Positions 1 to 8,980 of a stretch of 64,000 nucleotides of DNA are shown one piece after another. Source of the stretch: Pseudomonas sp. HS6 (GTDB lineage: Bacteria > Pseudomonadota > Gammaproteobacteria > Pseudomonadales > Pseudomonadaceae). Positions within the stretch are counted from its first letter, which is position 1. Each line of letters begins with the position of its first letter. A program made the position numbers and the translations under genes. Location of the stretch: positions 2,108,001 through 2,172,000 of the forward strand of contig NZ_CP067412.1 of NCBI RefSeq assembly GCF_023375815.1. Direction: 5' to 3'. A model generated the notes under the pieces. That model did no database searches and was not told the DNA's origin. It saw nothing but the letters and a program-made list of their open reading frames with translations.

Positions 1-971
1 GAGCCGCCGAACGACAGCCCCCACACCGCCATGCACGCATAAATCAACCAGGGCGACGGCGCAACCAATGCCAGCACCAACGCGGTCACGGCAAACACTG
101 CGAGGCTGATAAGGGCCAACCCGCGCAACCAGCGATCCACCAGCAGGCCGATGATCCAGATCCCCAGCAACGAACACAGACCGAAGACCAGCAGCACCAG
201 ATCGACCCGCTCGCCAAGACCGACCTGCATCAGGAACGGGGCGATGTAGGTGTAGAGAATGTTATGACCGAGCATCCAGGTCAGCACCACGAACAACACA
301 GGGCGTACGCCGGGCAAGCGCAGCGTTTGCATCAGCGGCAAACGCTCGGCGCGGGCCTGGCCCGGACGATCCGGCACCGCGATGACGATCCACGCCGCCA
401 ACACCAAAGCCAGCCCGGACATGATCCCGAACGAAGCCCGCCAACCGATCACATTGCCCAGCCAGGTGCCGGCCGGCGTGCCCAGCGACAACGCCACCGG
501 TGTGCCGAGCATGGCAATCGCCAGCGCCCGGCCCTGCTGATGCACCGGCACGATCCCGCGCGCGTAACCGGCCATGATCCCCCAGGAAAGCCCTGCCGCC
601 ATCCCGGCGAGAAACCGCGACGCCAGGGTCAAGCCGTAATGGCTGGAAAACGTGGTGATGGTGTTGAACAGCAAAAATCCGCACACCGTCATCAGCAGCA
701 CCCGCTTGCGCCCCCAGCCCCGGGTGGCAACCGTCAGCGGAATCGCCGCGACAATCGAGCCCAGCGCATACAGCGTCACCAGTTGCCCGGCCAGCACTTC
801 GCTGACGTTCAGGCCGGCGCCGATCTGCGGTAACAGACCGGCCGGCAGGGTTTCGGTGAGGATGGCGATGAAGCCGGTCATCGCGAACGCCAGAAGCGCG
901 GCGTAAGGCAGTTTGTCCGTGCGGGCGGCACGTTCCAGGCTGGTGTATTCGGCGCTTGCGGGGTCGGTCAT
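1..971 (-). CDS. MFS drug/sugar efflux transporter (C-terminus cut by window edge)
   Basis: Reading the minus strand from the ATG at 971 gives an open frame of at least 323 codons that runs off the left edge of the window. The product begins MTDPASAEYTS and then shows successive hydrophobic segments typical of a 12-helix major facilitator. The loop between helices 2 and 3 has the sequence TRGWGRKRVLLM, close to the MFS motif A. It resembles the AraJ/DHA1 family of inner-membrane exporters driven by the proton gradient; the substrate cannot be told. A TTGTATACAA palindrome lies about 40 bases upstream of the start and probably controls it. The family call is firm, the substrate is unknown. Confidence 0.85.
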   Translation of the reverse strand, partial: MTDPASAEYTSLERAARTDKLPYAALLAFAMTGFIAILTETLPAGLLPQIGAGLNVSEVLAGQLVTLYALGSIVAAIPLTVATRGWGRKRVLLMTVCGFLLFNTITTFSSHYGLTLASRFLAGMAAGLSWGIMAGYARGIVPVHQQGRALAIAMLGTPVALSLGTPAGTWLGNVIGWRASFGIMSGLALVLAAWIVIAVPDRPGQARAERLPLMQTLRLPGVRPVLFVVLTWMLGHNILYTYIAPFLMQVGLGERVDLVLLVFGLCSLLGIWIIGLLVDRWLRGLALISLAVFAVTALVLALVAPSPWLIYACMAVWGLSFGG

Positions 972-1010
972 GACAGGTGCAGCTCCCTTTGAGTCAAATC
1001 GAACGATAGA

Positions 1011-1020
1011 TTGTATACAA
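1011..1020. promoter_or_regulatory. Palindromic operator TTGTATACAA upstream of the MFS gene
   Basis: A perfect 10-base palindrome sits 40-50 bases before the MFS start codon, inside a longer imperfect dyad (AGATTGTATACAAATCT). TTGTATACAA-type sites are typical of GntR-family regulators. No regulator gene is visible in this window next to it. Operator function is inferred from symmetry and position only. Confidence 0.45.
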
Positions 1021-1052
1021 ATCTCATCGTCCGCCACTCTACCCGACCTGGC

Positions 1053-1802
1053 TTACTGCACGGGCAAAAAATTCAAAAACAGCAGGCTCTGGGCGTAGTT
1101 CAAGCCGATGCGCCGGTAACGCTCGTCGAGCATCTGAGTCAGCAGATCCAGGCGCGCCACGACTTTGCCGAACTCCGTGGCGAAACTCAGGTTGCTGCCC
1201 TCCTCGGAAATCTCGTTGGAGAACAGCAGTGGCTGGCCTTCCTTGTTCTGCCGCTGGGCGAGGATCCACGTGGCTTTTTCGATGTTGCGCGCGGCGTTGT
1301 TGACGAAGGTCGGGTTGATCGCATCGGTCATGTAGAACTCGGTGCGGTTGCCGTGGGCGGTGACCAGCATGCTGCCGATCGCATAGATAAACGCACCAAC
1401 CCGGTCACCGAGAAACTCCGGACTCATCGCATAGCTCAGTGCCGCCAGGTCTTTTTTGCCCCCCAGCGTCGGCAATGGTTGCTGCTGTTCGATGGCTAAC
1501 CGCACCTGCTTGACCGCCGTGCGGATGTCGAGGAAGCCGGACTTGCGCAACTCGTCCGGGTTGCGCAGGTACAACTTGCCCATCAAGCGATAGAGGCTGT
1601 CGAGGTTGTCGCGCATCGCCAGCGTGGCCATGCGATCGACGCTGGTCTGGAGAAATTCCTGAGGCCTGCCCTCGCGCATCTGGTTGATGAAATGGTTGCC
1701 GTCCTGATGGCTGCAACCGCCGAGCAACAGCGTCGACAGGCAGGCCAGCAACAGGCACGGGCGATGAATGAATGCAGCGATTGGGCGAAAAACTCTCGGC
1801 AT
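1053..1802 (-). CDS. Conserved lipoprotein of unknown function
   Basis: The product of about 249 residues starts with a basic segment, a hydrophobic stretch and a lipobox (LLGGC), so it should be lipidated and held in the outer or inner membrane facing the periplasm. The rest is soluble and mostly helical, with no catalytic motif that I recognise. An upstream GTG at 1820 would add six residues (MSFKEF) but has AGGA only two bases away, so the ATG at 1802 is preferred, although its own ribosome site is weak. It is co-directional with the MFS gene but separated from it by the operator region. Function unknown. Confidence 0.75.
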   Translation of the reverse strand: MPRVFRPIAAFIHRPCLLLACLSTLLLGGCSHQDGNHFINQMREGRPQEFLQTSVDRMATLAMRDNLDSLYRLMGKLYLRNPDELRKSGFLDIRTAVKQVRLAIEQQQPLPTLGGKKDLAALSYAMSPEFLGDRVGAFIYAIGSMLVTAHGNRTEFYMTDAINPTFVNNAARNIEKATWILAQRQNKEGQPLLFSNEISEEGSNLSFATEFGKVVARLDLLTQMLDERYRRIGLNYAQSLLFLNFLPVQ

Positions 1803-2048
1803 GAATTCTTTGAAGGACACATTCCTGTGCGGCGGGAGTCACCGCAACCTGGCCATGGATAGAGCCGGGGATTTCGCAAAAGTGCAGTGCCGCAGCGATT
1901 TCCCGACCTTCGGCGCTGGATGCCTCTTCAATTTAGTCCGACTTTATTTTTGCAATAAACGTTTAATCCGCTATAAATTTTCATTCACACGATAATTAGC
2001 ATGACTATTTAACGATTTTCAAAACAACAACAAAATGGAAGGTCAACC

Positions 2049-3197
2049 ATGCTTCAATCCCGACACTCACTCTGCGGCCTCGGACTGTCCCTGATGATCG
2101 CCACCCTCACCGCCCAGGCTGCCGGCCTGTCCAGCGAACACAAAGCCTTCGGCAAAACCAATGACGGCACGCCCGTCGAGCAATACATCCTGCGCAACAG
2201 CCACGGCATGCAAGCCACGGTCATCACCTACGGCGCGACCTTGCAGGCGCTGCAGGTGCCGGACAAACACGGCAAGCTCGACGACATCGTCCTCGGCTTC
2301 GACGATGTGCAGGGTTACCAGAAAGGCACCGCGTACTTCGGTGCGACCATCGGCCGCTTCGGCAATCGCCTGGCCGACGGCGCATTCGAACTCGATGGCA
2401 AACGCTATCAAGTGCCGCAGAACGACAAGACCAATGCCTTGCACGGCGGCACTCAAGGCTTCGACAAGAAGGTCTGGAAGGCGAAGGAAACCAAGGACCA
2501 GGATTCGGTCGGCGTGACCCTGACGTATCTGTCGGCGGATGGCGAAATGGGTTTCCCCGGCAACCTCACCACTGAAGTGACCTACCGTCTCACCGACAAC
2601 AACGAGTTGCGCATCGACTACAAGGCCAGCACCGACAAACCGACGGTGCTCAACCTGACCAACCACAGTTACTTCAACCTCGCCGGCGCCGGCAATGGCG
2701 ACATCCTCAAGCAAGTCGCCACACTGCACGCCAGCCATTACACCCCGGTCACCGCCAAACTGATCCCGACCGGCGAACTGACCCCTGTGGCCGGCACGCC
2801 GATGGACTTCACCAAACCGACCGCCATCGGCCAGCACATCAAGGCCGATCACCCGCAACTGAAATTCGCCGAACCGAAACACGGCGGTTTCGATTTCAAC
2901 TGGGCGCTGGACACCAAGGGGGACGTCAGCAAACTCGCCGCCGAAGTCAGCGACCCGCAATCCGGTCGCCACTTGCAACTGTTCACCAACGAACCGGGCG
3001 TGCAGTTCTACACCAGCAACTTCCTCGACGGTACGGTCAAGGGCAAGGGCGGCAAGGTCTATCCGCACTGGGGCGCGTTCACCCTGGAGACTCAGCACTA
3101 TCCGGACTCACCGAACCAGCCGAACTTTCCGAGCACCCGGCTGGATCCGGGACAGACCTACACTCAGAGCGTGGTGTTGAAGTTTTCGGCGAAGTAA
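2049..3197 (+). CDS. galM: Periplasmic aldose 1-epimerase (galactose mutarotase)
   Basis: The enzyme interconverts alpha and beta anomers of aldoses such as galactose or glucose. The 382-residue product has an N-terminal signal peptide ending near TAQAA, so it works in the periplasm, unlike cytoplasmic E. coli GalM. Family landmarks are the early substrate loop with LHGG (H132), the catalytic histidine in NHSYFNL (H206) and the catalytic glutamate in FTLETQ (E347). GGAAGG lies six bases before the ATG. The 1803-2048 upstream stretch is AT-rich and likely holds its promoter. No other galactose genes are next to it, so a role in free sugar uptake is an inference. Confidence 0.92.
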   Translation: MLQSRHSLCGLGLSLMIATLTAQAAGLSSEHKAFGKTNDGTPVEQYILRNSHGMQATVITYGATLQALQVPDKHGKLDDIVLGFDDVQGYQKGTAYFGATIGRFGNRLADGAFELDGKRYQVPQNDKTNALHGGTQGFDKKVWKAKETKDQDSVGVTLTYLSADGEMGFPGNLTTEVTYRLTDNNELRIDYKASTDKPTVLNLTNHSYFNLAGAGNGDILKQVATLHASHYTPVTAKLIPTGELTPVAGTPMDFTKPTAIGQHIKADHPQLKFAEPKHGGFDFNWALDTKGDVSKLAAEVSDPQSGRHLQLFTNEPGVQFYTSNFLDGTVKGKGGKVYPHWGAFTLETQHYPDSPNQPNFPSTRLDPGQTYTQSVVLKFSAK

Positions 3198-3283
3198 AAG
3201 CAAAAGATCGCAGGCTGCGGTAGCGCCTACAGGGGAAAATTAATCCTGATGTAGAGCTTTCGCAGGCTGCGATCTTTTGCTTT
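3197..3283. repeat. Long inverted repeat between convergent genes (REP-like, terminator)
   Basis: A 23-base arm at 3197-3219 (AAAGCAAAAGATCGCAGGCT and three more) pairs with 3261-3283, with one mismatch, around a 41-base loop. The right arm runs into a short T tract. The GATCGCAGGCTGCGATC core is the kind of dispersed intergenic repeat seen in fluorescens-group genomes. Its position between the convergent galM and PAAR genes suggests a bidirectional terminator. Confidence 0.65.
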
Positions 3284-3335
3284 TTGAACTCTAGATATCG
3301 ACCAAAGCAGACAGGAGTAGCCGAGATTCAGAGAC

Positions 3336-3599
3336 TCAGCTGATTACGGCGCCTTTCGGGCCACTGGCAATCAGCGCTGCGCCACAGGCGGTTTTCATAC
3401 CGTCCAGCGCGATGGGCACGCCATCGACGGTGTAGGTGCTGCTGCCCTCGACAATCGGGAAAACCCCTTTGCACAATGGGCAACTGACCTTGTGACCGAC
3501 TCCGGCAATCGGCTTGCCGTTGAGGTCGGTCCGGGAGAATGCTTCGAGGACCTTGCCACCGTGAGTGGTGGAGTCGCCCAAGCGGATGGCGTCTTTCAT
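3336..3599 (-). CDS. PAAR-domain protein (type VI secretion spike tip)
   Basis: The 87-residue product consists of one PAAR domain. It opens with MKDAIRLGDSTTHGG, has the central VSCPLCKG stretch and closes with GPKGAVIS, with the glycine-rich short beta hairpins expected of the cone that sharpens the VgrG trimer. Such proteins sit on the VgrG tip and link effectors to the secretion spike. It lies 232 bases downstream of the immunity gene on the same strand, completing a vgrG-rhs-immunity-PAAR module. The Rhs protein here has no clear N-terminal PAAR of its own, so this separate protein may serve that purpose. The 3600-3831 gap shows no convincing coding frame. Confidence 0.88.
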   Translation of the reverse strand: MKDAIRLGDSTTHGGKVLEAFSRTDLNGKPIAGVGHKVSCPLCKGVFPIVEGSSTYTVDGVPIALDGMKTACGAALIASGPKGAVIS

Positions 3600-3831
3600 G
3601 TTGTCACTCCTTCGACCAGTAACTCAGCCTGGTGCCGATGACGAAGTTTCTCCGTCTGAATCAAAATCGTACCAGCACCAACAGACAGCCGAACTCTTTA
3701 CAATCAGCAAGTCATGGGGACACGAATCACTGGTATCACTCACCGACTTTGCGCCCGAATATCAGGTTTTCCATGGCCGGGACAAAGTCACTTCCCAAGC
3801 GCATCTTTTTGAAGACGGCCGATTGGCCATT

Positions 3832-4302
3832 TCAGTACTTTGGCCCCTTTGGGCGCCGCTCTCCATCAAGGGCTACTTTTTTGGCTAGCTGTTCAAACGC
3901 CGGACTGAAATCGCCAATCCTGTTGATCATCTCGAAAAACCACTGAAAAGACTCCTGCACGAAATCTTCATCGGAAACTCTGTCGGGATACATGACGCAA
4001 AATAAGGCTCTTACGGCTGCATCCTCGTTATCTTCAATGTCGACATCGCGTCCTTTCGCTTCCAGAAAATCCCAGCATTTGACTCTGGCGGCATTCAGCT
4101 CCTTTTCATTTTTGCCCCCCTCAAACCAGTATCTGTGCGCAACTGCGAACGCGCTTTCGACAATAGGGGACACTTCTTCGTCCTGAAGCACCATACCGAC
4201 GCCCGCGCACATAAACTTCATTATGTTCCGAGCCGCATCGGCTTCAGTCTTACCTTTACTCAACTGTTCTGAAAAATGAACAATCTGCTCATGACTAATC
4301 AT
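3832..4302 (-). CDS. Probable immunity protein to the Rhs deaminase toxin
   Basis: The frame starting at ATG 4302 encodes 156 residues (MISHEQIVHFSEQL...). It overlaps the last eight bases of rhs, and GGAG lies six bases before the start, inside the rhs end. A longer frame from 4434 exists but would lie inside the toxin coding sequence and is not preferred. The protein is acidic and mostly helical with no signal peptide, as expected for a cytoplasmic antitoxin that blocks the toxin. Position directly after a polymorphic toxin end is the main evidence for immunity. I do not recognise the family by sequence. Confidence 0.75.
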   Translation of the reverse strand: MISHEQIVHFSEQLSKGKTEADAARNIMKFMCAGVGMVLQDEEVSPIVESAFAVAHRYWFEGGKNEKELNAARVKCWDFLEAKGRDVDIEDNEDAAVRALFCVMYPDRVSDEDFVQESFQWFFEMINRIGDFSPAFEQLAKKVALDGERRPKGPKY

Positions 4303-7300
4303 GATGGACTCCAAGAGTTGTGAGTACGGAGCTACAGGAACGACACGCCTTTTTAGCGGTTCCATGTCCCTTGCCCGAGGTACCAATATTGACGGCTTCG
4401 CTTGTACCGCCCGCGGGATCCAGTCCTGCGTCATAGGATCGGCTCAAGCACTCGATTTCTGCACATTTGCCATGCCAGGGCTCACGTTGATCCTTCGGCA
4501 CAGCCTTTAGGGCTTTCCTGACCTTGGGATGGACCGGATATCTCGATCCACTCACCCCTACAAACACTTTGCCACCGGTACGTAGTTCCGAAGCGGCGCC
4601 TGTGGTCTTACCCTTTTTCAGGGCAGCATCTGCAGCCTTTTTGGCAGTGTCCCGTGCCAATCCCAGCGGATCAACCCAGCTAACAGGGTTTGGTGCATAT
4701 TCATAAAGATTCAATCCACCCGCAAAACTGATCGGGTCCTTGCCGATAAAGCGCCCAATCTGCGGGTCGTAGTACCGATAACGATTGTAATGCAGCCCGG
4801 TCTCGTGATCATGATACTGGCCCTGGAAGCGAATGGGATTGGTCAGACCGACCTGCTGCGCAAACCGAGAGTGAGTTTCTTGAGCTTCACCCCATGCCTT
4901 GTACTGGGCACTCCAGGCGATATCTCCATGCTGATCCGTCAGTTCCTGAGGTGTTCCCAGATGATCACACTGATACCAGGCCAACACATCCAGAGGTTGC
5001 GTAGACGGGCTGTAATTCCACAAAGGATCATCTTCGAGATTGAAATCGCCCGCGTGCTCGACCTGAGTCAAAAGATTGATGAACTGATGTCGTTGCGCCT
5101 GAGCAACGGGAACAAAAGTGTCAGGTTCATAGATGTAATGAACCGTACGACCGAGACCTCCGTCGACCTGACCACGACTGCTTTCCCACGCAAGGTTGTC
5201 ACCGTCCCAGCCATACAGCGTAAAGCCACAGCCGAGCTCACGCTGCTTGCGTGCATACTCGTTTCGGTTCCACTCGGAGCCCGCCTCAGGCCGTTGTTTA
5301 CAATAGGCGACAGAGTTTTTGTACAAACGCCGTCCCAGTGCGTCGTAGGCGTAGTCAACGGACAAACGTCCGTCTTCGAAATGCGCTAGACGGTCAAACA
5401 GATCCCACCGCATTCGACTGTAGCGTCCGTCGTGCCAGCGAACCGTCCGATTGCCGCGCTCGTCGTACTCATAGTGAGTGCCAGCATACTCTCTCAAAAG
5501 ATTGTCGAGCCGCTTACTGCGAGGAGCGTCTACAGACAGAGGACGACGATCCTCCTCATTGGCCTTGTCCAGCAAATTGCCGGCCGGATCGAATGCAAAC
5601 ATTTCTGTGCCGAGCCGACTGGCAGCACTTAGCAGGCGGCCCACCGGGTCGTAACGAAAAGCGAGCGGCCCGCGACGGCTATCATTAATGTCAGTCAACT
5701 GACCAGCCGCGTCGTATTGATAATCGCGTTTTAGCAGAATGGATTTATCATCGCTGCGACCCAACATCTGCTGCTGCAGTCGCCCAACGGGATCCCACTG
5801 CTGCGTTTGCAGTAAATGGTTGCCTTGATGGCGTGCGATTTCCCGGTGAAGATCATCACGCTCAAGTCCGAGCAGTTCGTGTTCGTCCAGGCGAAGCCCA
5901 AGCAAGTGCCCAGTCCCATAGGTCAACCAGCTGACCCGATGCCCGTCCGGACGAATAGTGGCGATTCGCTGATTCAGTGCATCGTACTCGTGTCGCCATA
6001 CCGCAATGGTCGACTTCTCCAGCCCCAGATAGTGCTGGTGCTCGCGCAGCACATTTCCTGCAGAATCATGGAACCACTGCAAGCGGCTATCTGCGTTGGA
6101 AGCTTCAGTAAGATTGCCATTGCCGTCATAAGAGAAATTTTCACGCTGTGTTTGATCGCCTAACGATGCAGAGCGTTCGACCAACCGGCCCATGGCATCG
6201 AAGTTCCAGGCAATGCGTCTGCTGCCGGTGATGGTGTTGGCTAATCGCCCGGTAACAGCGTCATAGCCATAACGGGTGATTTGCCCATCGAAACAGGTCT
6301 CCTGCAACAGACGCCCCAGCGAGTCATATTGGAACTGAGCACGTCTTTCGTTTTCATTTTCCAGCACCAGTAATCGTCCACAACGATCCCAGTGATAACG
6401 TAACGTCTGTTCGCACGCATCGACCCGCTCGCCAATCAATCCGGCTGCGGTGTAACGCCAGCTCGTGCAATGACCCAATCCATCCGTATAAGCCAATAGC
6501 CGGCCTTCTGCATCATGTTGAAAACGCTCTTCGGTTTTGTCGGGATGCTTGGTGAGCACCAAGTGCCCTGCCTCGTATACATGCTCGGTACTGTTACCTG
6601 CCGCGTCCGTGTAACAAGTCATCTGCCCACGTTCGTTGTACTCCCAGCAACTGGCTTTCCCTGAGCAGTCGACAAACTCCACCAGTTGGCCGGCATCGTT
6701 GTAATCGAGCTTTTGCTCGTTGCCGAGGGCGTCCTTGACCCCCGTTACCAAACCCGCAGAGTTGTAGGCATATTCGGTTTTGTTTTCCAGCGGATCGATG
6801 GCTTCGATCAGGTTGCCACGATCATCATATGCGCGCTGCCATTGACCACCCTCTGCATCACTGACTTTGATCAGTTGATCCAGATCGTCATAGGCGTAAT
6901 GCATTACGCTGCCATCAGCCCGGATATGTTCGAGCACATTGCCACGCTCATCGTAGCTATAGCGCTCTTCGCTGCCACTGGCGTGAACGTGACGGATCAG
7001 GTTCTTGGCCTCATCGCGGAAGAACCATTCCGAACGCTCATCTGGATGGCGAATGCGATACGTGTAGCCAAGGATGTCGTAGTAGTGCCAGGTTTCGTTT
7101 CCGTGGGCATCGGTGACATAGGTCAGTCGGATGTTTTCGTCCCATTCCAGGCGGGTATCGAAGCTACCGTCATCCGCCCACTCGCGCACAGCGCGAGCCT
7201 TTGCATCCTGTCCTTGCCATTGCAGATTCATGCCACGGCCAGTGCGATCCGTGTAACGAATAATCAAGTGATGCTGATACTCATAAACCCGGCTTGCCCC

Positions 7301-8980
7301 GTTCTCATCTTGAGCCAGCAGAAGATCACCAGTGTCGCCATATTGATAAGCGCACAGTTGACGTTGAGGCGCGCCGTCTCGAATTTCCCAGAGTCCGGTC
7401 AAACGGCCCTGCCCATCAATCAACGTTCCCAGGTGGGACTGAACCTCTGCAATGTCATCCTGGTAAGTAATCAGGTCGGAAAGTACTGACACCTCCCCGT
7501 GACGATGCTCGTAATGCAGCATCATCCCGGCACCATTGCGCAGTTCAACGCCAGTCAGAACGTAACGTTGGCCCCGGCGCAGATAGGTTTCCTTGCGCTC
7601 GAACCCACGGCATAGTACTAACTGATCGTCGCTGGCCCTTACCAGCGTGATGTTTTCAATCGCGTCGTAGTGAGCGAGCCCGATTTTCGGAAGCGGATAA
7701 TCATGGCTGCGACCGTCAGCGTCGTGAAAAATCACGCCATCGCCAAGGCAATCAAAACGCGTGGTCAGCGCTGTAATCCAACGAGCACCGAGTTCACTTT
7801 GGTCGTACTCGGCTAGTCGTGAACTGTAGGTTCGCGTCCACTCTATTGGGAATGAACCAGACAAGCTGAAGTCAGTATGGCTGAGTGACTCTGAACCCAA
7901 AGCAAAGCTGATGCTGTGTTGGGTAGCGGGCATTACCGCGTTTTTACAGCTATTACAGTTACTGGTCGCCGGCGCTTGTTGACTTGTTGCTTCCAGTCGG
8001 CCTTCACCCGCCGTGCGCTGAGCCTTGGAGGTGGTACCCGGCTTGACGCTAGCGCCTTGTCCATGCGCCTGACGCTTGCGCCAGGTCAGCACGGAGCCGG
8101 CAAGCATTTGCAACAGCCAACCAATAGAGTGCTGGACGCCAGGATCGCCGAGCTTCTTCATTTGGGTTTGTAATTCGACGCCTAAGGTACGCAGCATTGC
8201 GGTATTGCTTAATACCAATGCCTTGGCATCGTCTGGCAGCAGATTCTTCGCTGCGCTGTTAGCTACGCCCTTTCCAACAGCTTTATAGGCACTGTAGGTT
8301 GCGCCAAGAAAATTGCTGATAGACGCTTTGGGGTCGTGTAGAAATTGACTGCCGGCTGAGCTCATTTTGGCGCTTGCTGCCTTCATATCGCCCTTGGAGT
8401 CAAGCTTGCCATTGACCACAGTTTCCAGCCCTTTGGCAATCTCGTTGACAGCGCCATGTCCCAGCTTACCGGCATCATCGAGAATTGACGCAAGCTTGGG
8501 TTGGGCCTGCTTCACGAAGTCGTCGATTGTGCCGACGATGGTCGCATTCAAATGCCCGATCAGCACTTCGATCAGCGAGTCGCCCAGCAACATTTTTGCG
8601 CTATTGCGTAGTTCCTGACGAACCAAAGCTAACGTCGGACGCAACGTCATCCGCGCAGATGCCATGGTAGGGGGTGCAGGCAATACACCTATCAGGTTGA
8701 TGCCAAGACTGACCCAATCCAGCAACTCACGTTTCTTGCTTTTGGTAAGGGTAACGATGTCGCCGAGCGCATCGACCAGCGCCATGATATTGCCCACCAC
8801 CGGTAGCGCGCCCGCAACGTTCTTCACCCGCTCAAGCGTGACCACTCCCCCGCTGAGAGACTGGAGCCAAGCATCAAACTTCGCCGCCCCTCGCCCGACA
8901 TCCTTGATGTCGATGGTATTGAGTGGAACGATGGCAACCTGAGGTTCTCGGTTTTTTGCAACAGCAGTTTCATTTGTCAT
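4295..8980 (-). CDS. rhs: Rhs-family polymorphic toxin with C-terminal YwqJ-like deaminase
   Basis: This 1561-residue protein should be a type VI effector carried on VgrG. Residues 1-340 form a helical N-terminal region with hydrophobic stretches. A DUF6531-like segment (SFPIEWTRTYSSRLAEYD) opens the cage, followed by many YD repeats of the type YDERGNV, and the core ends with RYYDPQIGRFIGKDP and DPLGLA near residue 1442. The last 119 residues are the variable toxin. They carry HGKCAEIECL (C1506, E1508) and KKACRSC (C1546, C1549), the H/C-x-E plus C-x-x-C zinc-site pattern of YwqJ-type nucleic-acid deaminases. The start ATG overlaps the vgrG stop (ATGA), showing translational coupling. The cellular target (DNA, RNA or free nucleotide) cannot be told. 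Confidence 0.93.
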   Translation of the reverse strand: MTNETAVAKNREPQVAIVPLNTIDIKDVGRGAAKFDAWLQSLSGGVVTLERVKNVAGALPVVGNIMALVDALGDIVTLTKSKKRELLDWVSLGINLIGVLPAPPTMASARMTLRPTLALVRQELRNSAKMLLGDSLIEVLIGHLNATIVGTIDDFVKQAQPKLASILDDAGKLGHGAVNEIAKGLETVVNGKLDSKGDMKAASAKMSSAGSQFLHDPKASISNFLGATYSAYKAVGKGVANSAAKNLLPDDAKALVLSNTAMLRTLGVELQTQMKKLGDPGVQHSIGWLLQMLAGSVLTWRKRQAHGQGASVKPGTTSKAQRTAGEGRLEATSQQAPATSNCNSCKNAVMPATQHSISFALGSESLSHTDFSLSGSFPIEWTRTYSSRLAEYDQSELGARWITALTTRFDCLGDGVIFHDADGRSHDYPLPKIGLAHYDAIENITLVRASDDQLVLCRGFERKETYLRRGQRYVLTGVELRNGAGMMLHYEHRHGEVSVLSDLITYQDDIAEVQSHLGTLIDGQGRLTGLWEIRDGAPQRQLCAYQYGDTGDLLLAQDENGASRVYEYQHHLIIRYTDRTGRGMNLQWQGQDAKARAVREWADDGSFDTRLEWDENIRLTYVTDAHGNETWHYYDILGYTYRIRHPDERSEWFFRDEAKNLIRHVHASGSEERYSYDERGNVLEHIRADGSVMHYAYDDLDQLIKVSDAEGGQWQRAYDDRGNLIEAIDPLENKTEYAYNSAGLVTGVKDALGNEQKLDYNDAGQLVEFVDCSGKASCWEYNERGQMTCYTDAAGNSTEHVYEAGHLVLTKHPDKTEERFQHDAEGRLLAYTDGLGHCTSWRYTAAGLIGERVDACEQTLRYHWDRCGRLLVLENENERRAQFQYDSLGRLLQETCFDGQITRYGYDAVTGRLANTITGSRRIAWNFDAMGRLVERSASLGDQTQRENFSYDGNGNLTEASNADSRLQWFHDSAGNVLREHQHYLGLEKSTIAVWRHEYDALNQRIATIRPDGHRVSWLTYGTGHLLGLRLDEHELLGLERDDLHREIARHQGNHLLQTQQWDPVGRLQQQMLGRSDDKSILLKRDYQYDAAGQLTDINDSRRGPLAFRYDPVGRLLSAASRLGTEMFAFDPAGNLLDKANEEDRRPLSVDAPRSKRLDNLLREYAGTHYEYDERGNRTVRWHDGRYSRMRWDLFDRLAHFEDGRLSVDYAYDALGRRLYKNSVAYCKQRPEAGSEWNRNEYARKQRELGCGFTLYGWDGDNLAWESSRGQVDGGLGRTVHYIYEPDTFVPVAQAQRHQFINLLTQVEHAGDFNLEDDPLWNYSPSTQPLDVLAWYQCDHLGTPQELTDQHGDIAWSAQYKAWGEAQETHSRFAQQVGLTNPIRFQGQYHDHETGLHYNRYRYYDPQIGRFIGKDPISFAGGLNLYEYAPNPVSWVDPLGLARDTAKKAADAALKKGKTTGAASELRTGGKVFVGVSGSRYPVHPKVRKALKAVPKDQREPWHGKCAEIECLSRSYDAGLDPAGGTSEAVNIGTSGKGHGTAKKACRSCSSVLTTLGVHHD

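Noticed and set aside
2067..3098. A 343-codon minus-strand frame antisense to galM
   Set aside because: The plus-strand product has signal peptide and both catalytic residues of aldose epimerases; the antisense frame is a codon-bias shadow.
4303..4434. Extended start for the immunity gene at 4434
   Set aside because: It would lie wholly inside the toxin sequence; the ATG at 4302 has a good GGAG site and the usual overlap.
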